Positions 33,503 through 40,533 of a stretch of 64,000 bases of DNA are shown here, piece by piece. The notes below the pieces were generated by a model. It worked only from the letters and a program-made list of their open reading frames with translations, did not search any database and was not told where the DNA came from. The DNA lies in the NCBI GenBank assembly GCA_025612245.1, contig JAAXKQ010000008.1, forward strand, positions 62,001 to 126,000. The letters run 5' to 3'. Every line of letters begins with the position of its first letter. Within the stretch, counting starts at the first letter, position 1. A program made the translations under genes and the position numbers. The stretch comes from Ignavibacteria bacterium (GTDB taxonomy: Bacteria; Bacteroidota; Ignavibacteria; Ignavibacteriales; SURF-24).

Positions 33503-35431
33503 ATGAAATTCACGGCCCGTTTTTTTCTCTGCACTGTTCTTCTTTTAACTGCCTCCGTTTTTTCTCCTCTAAATGGAGAGGATAATGAATATAATTGCAA
33601 TAAAATACCCGCATTCCTTAAGAAAGAAGCCGGTGCAGTCATAAGGGAATATTTACTCAGATTTGAAGTTAAAAACGAAAAACGGGCCGTGCTTAAGGTA
33701 AAGCGTGCCGTAACCATTTTCAATAAGGAAGAGCAGCAGGAATACGGCAGGCTTGTTCTCGAATACGATAAATTCAGCGAAGTTGAAAGCCTTGAGGGAA
33801 GAATTCTTGAGTCTAATGGCCAGGAGGTCAGGGAGCTCGAAGACTCGGACGTAAAGGACGTGAGTGCTTTCAGCGATTATTCCCTCTATGAAGATAACCG
33901 CGTAAAGATTGCCGAGCTTTATTACAACAGGTTTCCTTACACCGTCGAATTTACGTATGAGATTTCCTTTAAGGGCTATCTCAACTGGCCAGTGTGGCTT
34001 TCACAGGAGTCACTCCAGCCCGTTGAAAAAAGCCGCTTTGAGGTGCTCTTACCCGAAGACCAGACTTTGAGGTACTGGACAAACTCAGATTCATTAAAAC
34101 CCGCTGTAAGCTCCGAAGACGGGAAAAAGCTCTACAGCTGGGAGGCTAAAAACCTGCCTTTGCTTTCAAAGGACATAATTGGAGACGACATTGAGGATAT
34201 TGCGGCAATCGTACGCACTGCACCCGGAAACTTTGAACTGGACGGATTCCGGGGAAACATGGAAACCTGGAAAGACTTTGGCCTCTGGATAAACAGGCTT
34301 TATAAGGATAGAAGCAGCCTTCCCGATGATGCAATAAAAGACGTTAATGCAATTGCCGCCGCCTCTGGCAGCAGCAAACCTGAACTCATACGTAAGCTCT
34401 ACCGCTATATGCAGAAGCGTACAAGGTATGTGAGCGTCCAGCTCGGAATCGGCGGCTACCAGCCGTTTGATGCAAAATATGTCCACGAAAAAGGCTACGG
34501 CGACTGCAAGGCGCTTAGTAACTACATGGTCTCCCTGCTCAAACAGGCAGGCGTTAAGGCCTTCCCGGTTCTGATCAGAAACGGGCACTTCCGCAGACCC
34601 ATGATTAAAGAGTTCCCTTCAAACCAGTTCAACCACGTCATTGTCTGCGTACCCCTGGAGGAGCAGGATACCCTCTGGCTTGAATGCACCAGCCAGACAA
34701 CCCCGCCGGGCTTTCTTGGCAGCAGCTGCGAAAACAGGCAGGCCCTTATGATTACTGACGAAGGGGGCATAGTGGTACAGACTCCCGGAACTTCTTCGTC
34801 ATATAACCTGCAGCAGAGAAACCTCAGCGTGGACATCTCTTCCCTTGGTAGCCTTAAGCTCGATGCTGAAATTAAATGGACGGGCAATCAGCAGGATGAT
34901 CCGCGCAGCATAATTAAGGAAAGCACTCCCGAGGACAGGGAAAAATGGATCTTATACTCCCTGGAAACCCCGATGGCAAAACTTGAGAAGGTTAAATCAA
35001 TCCGGGTCGAAGATGAAAAGCCGGAAGTTCAGATGAATCTGAGCTTATCCCTTCCTAACTATGCCTCGGCCTCCGGCAACAGGCTTTTCTTTCAGCCTAA
35101 CATCATGGAAAGGCGCACTGATGTGCCCGGGAACGTGGCAGTAAGGCTCTCGCCCTTAAGGTTCGGCTATCCTTACCTGGATGTTGATTCGGTCTGCTAT
35201 AAAATCCCCGGGGGATACCGTGTGGAAGCCATGCCCGAAGTAACCGAGCTTAAAACCCCTTTTGGAAGTTTCAGCTCAAAGACTGTACAGACCGATCCTT
35301 CCACGCTTATCTATACAAGAAGGCTTGAGATAAAAAGCTACGCTGTTGACGCCAAAGATTACGCGGAATACAGGAAATTTATCTCCTCCGTCGTAAAATC
35401 CGACAGGGCGCAGGTGGTGCTCGTAAAATAA
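33503..35431 (+). CDS. Secreted DUF3857/transglutaminase protein with intact Cys and His (paralogue 3)
   Basis: The 642-residue protein has a signal peptide (MKFTARFFLCTVLLLTAS), DUF3857 (about 35-240), a transglutaminase core (about 290-420) and a C-terminal beta-domain. The core keeps nucleophile Cys335 in GYGDCKALS and His378 in QFNHVIV. The third position is Glu394 in WLECTSQ, as I recall from Bacteroidota relatives, so activity is plausible. It is probably a periplasmic or surface cysteine peptidase or amide-cleaving enzyme; the substrate is unknown. It starts 2 bases after paralogue 2, implying that the inactive and the possibly active members are made together. Confidence 0.88.
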   Translation: MKFTARFFLCTVLLLTASVFSPLNGEDNEYNCNKIPAFLKKEAGAVIREYLLRFEVKNEKRAVLKVKRAVTIFNKEEQQEYGRLVLEYDKFSEVESLEGRILESNGQEVRELEDSDVKDVSAFSDYSLYEDNRVKIAELYYNRFPYTVEFTYEISFKGYLNWPVWLSQESLQPVEKSRFEVLLPEDQTLRYWTNSDSLKPAVSSEDGKKLYSWEAKNLPLLSKDIIGDDIEDIAAIVRTAPGNFELDGFRGNMETWKDFGLWINRLYKDRSSLPDDAIKDVNAIAAASGSSKPELIRKLYRYMQKRTRYVSVQLGIGGYQPFDAKYVHEKGYGDCKALSNYMVSLLKQAGVKAFPVLIRNGHFRRPMIKEFPSNQFNHVIVCVPLEEQDTLWLECTSQTTPPGFLGSSCENRQALMITDEGGIVVQTPGTSSSYNLQQRNLSVDISSLGSLKLDAEIKWTGNQQDDPRSIIKESTPEDREKWILYSLETPMAKLEKVKSIRVEDEKPEVQMNLSLSLPNYASASGNRLFFQPNIMERRTDVPGNVAVRLSPLRFGYPYLDVDSVCYKIPGGYRVEAMPEVTELKTPFGSFSSKTVQTDPSTLIYTRRLEIKSYAVDAKDYAEYRKFISSVVKSDRAQVVLVK

Positions 35432-35557
35432 GACCCGGCACATTCAGCCCCAAATTATGCAGTTGAATTAAAGGGCAATATTGTATTCCTTATTTTGTAT
35501 ACTGCTTAAAGACCGGTAAAACCTTTAGCAGAAATTACATAGAACAAGGAGACAATA

Positions 35558-36055
35558 ATGAAAAGCTTATTATTCTTTTTCATTGTGCTTTCTATTACCT
35601 GCTTTGCACAGCTGGATACACTGGACAGGGTGGAGCTAAAGGACAGCAAAGTCTTTACCGGGAAGGTAATTAAAGTTACCTCCGGTACCGTTCAGTTCAG
35701 GGAATCTCTTACTAACCTCCTGCACGAATTCAATAAAGGCGAAATTAAGGACATTAAGCTCTCAAACGGTGTAACTGTTACATTTGACGAGAAAAACCCC
35801 GCTTCGGGCACTACCCAGAACCTGAGCGGCAGCCAAAAAACCGACACTCAAACTCAAAATCAGGTGGTCGGAAGCTCAAGGAATCAAACAGAAAACAAGG
35901 GGCAAACAGATGCCTCGGGGCAGAAAACACAGACAAACACAACTACTCCCGCCCCGGCTGACGACAGCAGTTCAAAAATGGATACTTCAATGATAATTGT
36001 GCTGGCGGCAGGAGGCCTGGTAGCCCTGCTTTTGCTAGGCGCACTGATATTTTAA
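35558..36055 (+). CDS. Secreted protein with C-terminal membrane anchor
   Basis: The 165-residue protein has an N-terminal signal (MKSLLFFFIVLSITCFAQ). A small beta-domain follows (VELKDSKVFTGKVIKVTSGT, about 25-85), resembling the SH3/Sm-like domains seen in many secreted Bacteroidota proteins. A disordered Gln/Thr/Asn-rich linker (about 88-140) leads to one C-terminal membrane helix (MIIVLAAGGLVALLLLGALI). So the globular part faces the periplasm on a stalk. It lies 127 bases after the DUF3857 operon and before a terminator, and could be read through from it. No function can be given. Confidence 0.7.
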   Translation: MKSLLFFFIVLSITCFAQLDTLDRVELKDSKVFTGKVIKVTSGTVQFRESLTNLLHEFNKGEIKDIKLSNGVTVTFDEKNPASGTTQNLSGSQKTDTQTQNQVVGSSRNQTENKGQTDASGQKTQTNTTTPAPADDSSSKMDTSMIIVLAAGGLVALLLLGALIF

Positions 36056-36083
36056 GATAAAGCCCTCTTCTAGTTTATTCAAG

Positions 36084-36138
36084 GTGCCAGAAGCTAAGAA
36101 TAATTTCCCGATTCTTAACTTCTGACACACATTTTTTT
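36084..36138 (+). terminator. Long-stem intrinsic terminator
   Basis: An 18-base arm (36084-36101) pairs with 36110-36127 at 16 of 18 positions, and a T-run (36132-36138) follows. It ends plus-strand transcription after the tail-anchored protein gene. On the minus strand the two mismatches become G-U pairs, so it could also stop transcription of the C1 peptidase gene. Confidence 0.8.
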
Positions 36139-36198
36139 CACCGCCTGCCGAGTCTTACTTTATACCTGAATTTTACTCCAGATGCCCTGTGCTTATTC

Positions 36199-37380
36199 CT
36201 ACAAACCCAGCTTTTTTGCTATTTCTCCCGGAATTGCGTCTTTATGCACCATAATGGCAACCGTCTTCAGGCGCACATAAGGCTCGGATATGTATATGTA
36301 ACCACCGTTGGTCTGCTCGGTGCCCCAGGAGTTCTTTGTTAAATAGTACTTTGATCCTTTCTGGTCGTGTGCCAGCCCTACAAAGTGCATCAGGTGGTCG
36401 TCGGTTGTGGTATAATTGTCAAATGCCTCCTGCCTGTCCTGCTGCGTAACGGTCTTTTCAACTTCAGGTGAAGTTACAACTTCGTCTTTTTCAGACGAAG
36501 TCTTGTCGTTCCAGTCCTTAAGCGGCAAAATGGCGTAACCCTTTTTCTGTGAGAATTCATGCTCGCTGATGTCTCCGTCCCAGGCAACCGAATACCCGTT
36601 TTTGAGCGCATTGTCAACTACCATTTCAAGCTCATCCATCGGGAGGTTATAATACTCGCCGCGGCTCCAGTTATCGGGAATCTCAAGGGCAAATTTGCTG
36701 TAGAAAGGGTGATGCGAATAAGAGGTCAGTTCCACGTAGTCATCCAGGTTCAGTTTCAGCTCGTCTTTGGCAAAGGTAAGGGGAGTATAGGTCCTGCCCT
36801 TATATGTAAATTCCTTCGGGAGCTTACCCATATAAACGTCCAGCACAGCCTCATAGGCTTCTTTCCAGCGGCGGCTCAGCTTTCCGCTTTTATTCTCAGC
36901 CATGGTCTTCAGCATGCTTTCTGTAACGGCTTTCATTTCCGCGTGGTTATGCTTTTCCTCGCCGTTATTTCTTCCCGTATATGCCTCCTCGGGCACTATT
37001 CCAAAGCTGCGTATCTGGTTAATGACGTCGTGAGCCTGTCCGCCCTCACCATAGTTGGCCATTCCCTGGTATCTTATATAGCTTTCGGCCTTCAGGGGGT
37101 AGCTGTTGCGGACGATAAACATCTCCGAAAGGTCATATTCGCCTTTACCCTGCCTTAAAAGCTCGGTTTCAAGGAACGATACCGTTGCAAAACACCAGCA
37201 GGTCCCCGTCCTGGCCTGGTTTTTTACGGGCGTAGTCTTAATTTCAAAGTCTTTTACAAACGAATAGATTGCCTTTGGCTCATCTTTACCCTTAGCCTCT
37301 TTCTCCTCCTGTGCGAAGCTTCCGGAAGAAAAACTCAGGAATAATATCAGTAAAGCGATCAGAGTTCTAAGTTTCAGCAT
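36199..37380 (-). CDS. Secreted C1 family (bleomycin hydrolase/PepC-like) cysteine peptidase
   Basis: The 393-residue protein has a signal peptide (MLKLRTLIALLILFLSFSSG, cut after SFA). The papain-type catalytic set is complete: Cys61 in RTGTCWCFA, His in DHLMHFVGLA (about 333) and Asn in TKNSWGTE (about 355). Gln in VKNQARTG forms the oxyanion hole. The insertions and overall length place it in the PepC/bleomycin hydrolase group, but export is unusual for the cytoplasmic PepC. Periplasmic or secreted peptide breakdown is likely. A GGAG ribosome-binding site precedes the ATG. It is monocistronic. Confidence 0.88.
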   Translation of the reverse strand: MLKLRTLIALLILFLSFSSGSFAQEEKEAKGKDEPKAIYSFVKDFEIKTTPVKNQARTGTCWCFATVSFLETELLRQGKGEYDLSEMFIVRNSYPLKAESYIRYQGMANYGEGGQAHDVINQIRSFGIVPEEAYTGRNNGEEKHNHAEMKAVTESMLKTMAENKSGKLSRRWKEAYEAVLDVYMGKLPKEFTYKGRTYTPLTFAKDELKLNLDDYVELTSYSHHPFYSKFALEIPDNWSRGEYYNLPMDELEMVVDNALKNGYSVAWDGDISEHEFSQKKGYAILPLKDWNDKTSSEKDEVVTSPEVEKTVTQQDRQEAFDNYTTTDDHLMHFVGLAHDQKGSKYYLTKNSWGTEQTNGGYIYISEPYVRLKTVAIMVHKDAIPGEIAKKLGL

Positions 37381-37757
37381 TTTCGGGACTCCTTATTTAT
37401 GTGTGTAAGTGTGTAAAAAAGTGTTTAGCGCCAAAAAAGTGAGTCTAAATTACGAATTCCCCGTGTTTTAACATAAATTTAATTTACTTTGCGTAGCTTC
37501 GGCCCGGGTTTCAGGTAAGTTATCCCCTGGCAGAGGCCAAAATTATGGGCTGTTTCTTCGGCAGGGGTGTATTTATTTTTGTGCCTGTAAATTCAATTGA
37601 AAATGGGGTTTAAGTGCCGTAAATTATAAAGATTGTGAATGAAATTTCCCTAAGACGTTAAATTACGCCGTTTTTGAGACGCGGCACTCTTTTTAAATCT
37701 TGTATTTTTTGATGCGATTCCTTAACTTAGAATTCTTTATTTTCAAGGAGTATAATT
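37381..37757. promoter_or_regulatory. Divergent region upstream of rpmH and the C1 peptidase gene
   Basis: These 377 bases must hold the promoters for rpmH (plus) and the peptidase (minus). I see a CCCCTG/CAGGGG dyad (37524-37529 with 37562-37567) that folds over a nested region, and a GCCG...CGGC pair near 37673-37690. An AAGGAG ribosome-binding site ends 9 bases before rpmH. There is no cluster of DnaA boxes, although rpmH is often near oriC. Confidence 0.45.
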
Positions 37758-37904
37758 ATGAAAAGAACATTTCAGCCAAGCAAAAGAAAAAGAGTTAATA
37801 AACACGGATTCCGTGAACGCATGAGTACGAAAAACGGCCGCAAGGTTTTATCACGCAGGCGTGCAAAGGGAAGAAAAAGATTAACCGTTAGCGACGAGAG
37901 ATAA
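37758..37904 (+). CDS. rpmH: 50S ribosomal protein L34
   Basis: A 48-residue, very basic protein beginning [18 protein letters not shown] and ending in KRLTVSDER. It contains the universal L34 motif (TxQPSxRKR, then GFRxRM and GRxVLxRRRAKGR). It is part of the large ribosomal subunit, near the exit-tunnel region of 23S rRNA. AAGGAG precedes the ATG at 37758. It is the first gene of the classic rpmH-rnpA-yidD-yidC cluster; rnpA starts 5 bases after its stop. Confidence 0.97.
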   Translation: MKRTFQPSKRKRVNKHGFRERMSTKNGRKVLSRRRAKGRKRLTVSDER

Positions 37905-37909
37905 AAGTC

Positions 37910-38308
37910 TTGGCAAAGTTTGGCCTTTCTAAAGATGAGAGGATCAAAAACAAAAGAGACTTTAGACAAGTATATTCGGTTGGTAAAATTATTTACTCAG
38001 ACGATCAGAAGCTGAAGGTTAGTTATTTTCCCGAAAAGAATTCTGAGCAGGCTGGTATTAAGATAGCTGCCGCTGTTTCCAAAAAAGCGGGTAATGCGGT
38101 TTGGAGGAACAGGGTTAAACGTTTGTTAAGAGAATCCTTCCGCTTAAAAAAAGAAATATTGCTGGCAAATTGCATTGCAAAATCAATTTGCCTTAAAATT
38201 ATTTTTTCTCCAAACAATTTGAATCAGAAGAAACAGAAGAAACTTAAGCTGGATGATATTATGCCTGCTGTTATTGATTTGATGAATAAGTTAAACAGCC
38301 GATTGTAA
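37910..38308 (+). CDS. rnpA: Ribonuclease P protein component
   Basis: The 132-residue basic protein has the RnpA RNA-binding signature [17 protein letters not shown] (about 62-78) and the N-terminal [20 protein letters not shown]. It binds RNase P RNA and helps recognise the 5' leader of pre-tRNA. The start is TTG at 37910: no ATG or GTG lies in frame before the conserved region. Its spacing of 5 bases from rpmH suggests coupling. Its TAA shares its last base with the ATG of yidD (TAATG). The C-terminus is longer and more Lys-rich than average. Confidence 0.94.
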   Translation: MAKFGLSKDERIKNKRDFRQVYSVGKIIYSDDQKLKVSYFPEKNSEQAGIKIAAAVSKKAGNAVWRNRVKRLLRESFRLKKEILLANCIAKSICLKIIFSPNNLNQKKQKKLKLDDIMPAVIDLMNKLNSRL

Positions 38309-38517
38309 TGAGGCACGTATTTGTATTTTTAATCAGGATTTACCAAAAACTGATATCTCCGCTTTTTCCACCTTCATGCAGATTTTATCCCTCCTGTTCC
38401 GAGTATAGCCGCCAAGCTTTTCTGAAGTATGGAGTGATTAAGGGAGGTATAAAATCTGTATGGCGGATCTTAAGATGTAATCCCTTCAACAAAGGGGGAT
38501 ATGACCCATTAGACTAA
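38308..38517 (+). CDS. yidD: Membrane protein insertion efficiency factor YidD
   Basis: A 69-residue protein with the complete YidD pattern: [20 protein letters not shown], then [17 protein letters not shown], and [16 protein letters not shown]. It has three conserved Cys and an amphipathic N-terminal helix that associates with the membrane. YidD aids the YidC-dependent insertion of membrane proteins. Its ATG overlaps the rnpA stop by one base, and yidC starts 19 bases after its stop. Confidence 0.96.
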   Translation: MRHVFVFLIRIYQKLISPLFPPSCRFYPSCSEYSRQAFLKYGVIKGGIKSVWRILRCNPFNKGGYDPLD

Positions 38518-38536
38518 TTTCTGGAATATAAAACAG

Positions 38537-40417
38537 ATGGATAAACAAACAACAATTGCCTTCGTAATAATCGGAGCAATACTTATAGTATGGCTTTACC
38601 TGAGTTCTCCTACACCACAAAATCCACCGGCAAAAAAACCCGGCGATTCAACTCTGGTTAATAAGACCGCACCTACAAACCAAAATCAAAACCAGCAGGA
38701 TCAGCAAAACCAGCAGCCCCAGCAGCAGACTTCCGCCGCTACAGCCGATACTTCCGTACTCGGCAAAGCATTCGCTTCTGCAAAAACTCCTGAAGAGGTC
38801 GTCACTATAGAAAACGACCTGGTTAAGCTCGAACTTACCAGTAAAGGCGGCAGAATCAGAAGATATTTCCTCAAGAAATATAACACCTGGTATGCCGACA
38901 AGCCGCAGTATGTCAATGACTTTTATGAAAGGCACGTACAGCTCATTAACAACGACGGCGACTTCAACTTAATCTTTGTTTCAAAGGACGGAAAGCTTGT
39001 CAATACCTCAGAGGCTTCTTTCCAGTCAAATGCCCAGAAAGGCCATTACGTCCTGCAGAATAACGACTCACTGCTGATTAGCTACACTCTTCCTGTAGGC
39101 AACGGCTACATCAGGAAAACCTACGTTTTCCACTCCGGTAATTATGCAGCCAGGTGCGACATTGAAATGAAGAACATGGCCAACGTCATCAGCAACTACA
39201 GGTACGACGTTGCCTGGGAGAACGGCATTAACTTTGTCGAAAAAAATTCCGTCGACGAGGCCAACTATTCAAACGCCAGCGCTTATGCCGGTGATGAACA
39301 GGTAATCGTTAACGCCAAGGTAGGCGAGAACTCTTATAAGGAATTTAACGGCAAAGTCGACTGGATTACCGTAAGAAATAAATATTTTACCGTGGCTATT
39401 GCTCCTCTTAAAGCAAACCCGGACGGGGGAGCACTGATTAAGGGAACAGAAAAAGCCGTGGGCGATAACTCCGGAGTAAGAAAATATTTCAACACAAGCC
39501 TGAAAGTTCCTTTTAATAACTCTAATTATCAGAAGAATTCTTTCCTTATCTATATAGGACCCGTAGATTATTCAATCCTCAAGTCTTACGGAAAGAATTT
39601 TGAAAGAATAGTGGACTTCGGAAGCTTATTCGGACTTAAGTTCATTATCAGGCCGATTTCAGAATACCTGCTCCTTCCTTTATTTGTCTTCCTGCACAAT
39701 TTTATTCCGAACTATGGCTTTGTCATCATAGTTTTCTCGCTCATCATCAAAATTGCGCTGCATCCCCTTACAAGGAGCAGCATGAAATCGATGAAAAAAA
39801 TGCAGCTCCTGCAGCCCAAGATTGCAGAGATCAAGGAAAAATTCAAGGACGACCCGCAGAAGGTAAACAAAGAAACAATGAGGCTTTATTCAACCTACGG
39901 AATCAATCCCGCCGGGGGATGCCTGCCGATGCTTCTGCAGATGCCTATTCTGGTTGCACTCTGGGGATTGTTTAACGTGGCAATTGAGCTCAGGCAGCAG
40001 CCTTTCGCTCTCTGGATACACAACCTCTCGGTTCCCGACGTCATATTCGACCTTGGCTTTAAGATCCCTCTCTTTGGGATCAACCAGATCAGCGGACTGG
40101 CCCTTTTATTGGGAATTACAATGTTCATTCAGCAGAAAATGAGCGTTAAGGACCCGAGCCAGCAGGCCCTCGTCTATATGATGCCTATTCTCTTTACTGT
40201 CATGTTCATGGGATTCCCTGCAGGCTTGAACCTGTATTATTTCATGTTCAACCTGTTCTCAATTGCACAGCAGTATTACATCAACCACAGCCACAGCAAC
40301 GTTGAACTGGTTCCTGTAAAAACACAGAAAAAGTCGGGCGGAATGATGGCTCGCCTCATGGAGGCGGCTGAAAAAAGCGCTCAGCAGCAGCAGGCAGCTA
40401 AAAAGAAGAAAAAATAG
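38537..40417 (+). CDS. yidC: Membrane protein insertase YidC
   Basis: The 626-residue protein has the Gram-negative YidC layout. One N-terminal helix (about 7-24) is followed by a Gln-rich linker (QNQQDQQNQQPQQQ region, about 45-70) and the periplasmic beta-supersandwich (about 85-350). The conserved five-helix core then spans about 360-590, including KMQLLQPKIAEIKEKFKDDP and GGCLPMLLQMPILVALW. A Lys-rich C-terminal tail (AAKKKKK) suits ribosome contact. It inserts membrane proteins alone or with SecYEG. The terminator at 40430 closes the rpmH-yidC operon. Confidence 0.97.
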   Translation: MDKQTTIAFVIIGAILIVWLYLSSPTPQNPPAKKPGDSTLVNKTAPTNQNQNQQDQQNQQPQQQTSAATADTSVLGKAFASAKTPEEVVTIENDLVKLELTSKGGRIRRYFLKKYNTWYADKPQYVNDFYERHVQLINNDGDFNLIFVSKDGKLVNTSEASFQSNAQKGHYVLQNNDSLLISYTLPVGNGYIRKTYVFHSGNYAARCDIEMKNMANVISNYRYDVAWENGINFVEKNSVDEANYSNASAYAGDEQVIVNAKVGENSYKEFNGKVDWITVRNKYFTVAIAPLKANPDGGALIKGTEKAVGDNSGVRKYFNTSLKVPFNNSNYQKNSFLIYIGPVDYSILKSYGKNFERIVDFGSLFGLKFIIRPISEYLLLPLFVFLHNFIPNYGFVIIVFSLIIKIALHPLTRSSMKSMKKMQLLQPKIAEIKEKFKDDPQKVNKETMRLYSTYGINPAGGCLPMLLQMPILVALWGLFNVAIELRQQPFALWIHNLSVPDVIFDLGFKIPLFGINQISGLALLLGITMFIQQKMSVKDPSQQALVYMMPILFTVMFMGFPAGLNLYYFMFNLFSIAQQYYINHSHSNVELVPVKTQKKSGGMMARLMEAAEKSAQQQQAAKKKKK

Positions 40418-40429
40418 TTTTCATATTTG

Positions 40430-40503
40430 CCGGTTTTCAGAATTATGCAGTTTTTGCTATATTAGGCTTTAACTTTATAGGACTGAAAACCGGTTTTTTT
40501 TTG
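40430..40503 (+). terminator. Intrinsic terminator of the rpmH-yidC operon
   Basis: CCGGTTTTCAG (40430-40440) pairs perfectly with CTGAAAACCGG (40483-40493), and a nine-T run follows. The 42-base loop is unusually long for a terminator, so the loop may itself fold. Confidence 0.8.
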
Positions 40504-40533
40504 CAGGCTTAATTAAAATGGGTAAAAGCTTAC

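Noticed and set aside
36199-37380. Viewing the C1 peptidase as a toxin or papain-like effector
   Set aside because: It has an ordinary signal peptide, the complete PepC-type motif set and no immunity gene or secretion-system neighbour.
37381-37757. Possible replication origin next to rpmH
   Set aside because: dnaA is not adjacent and I saw no cluster of DnaA boxes or AT-rich unwinding repeats.
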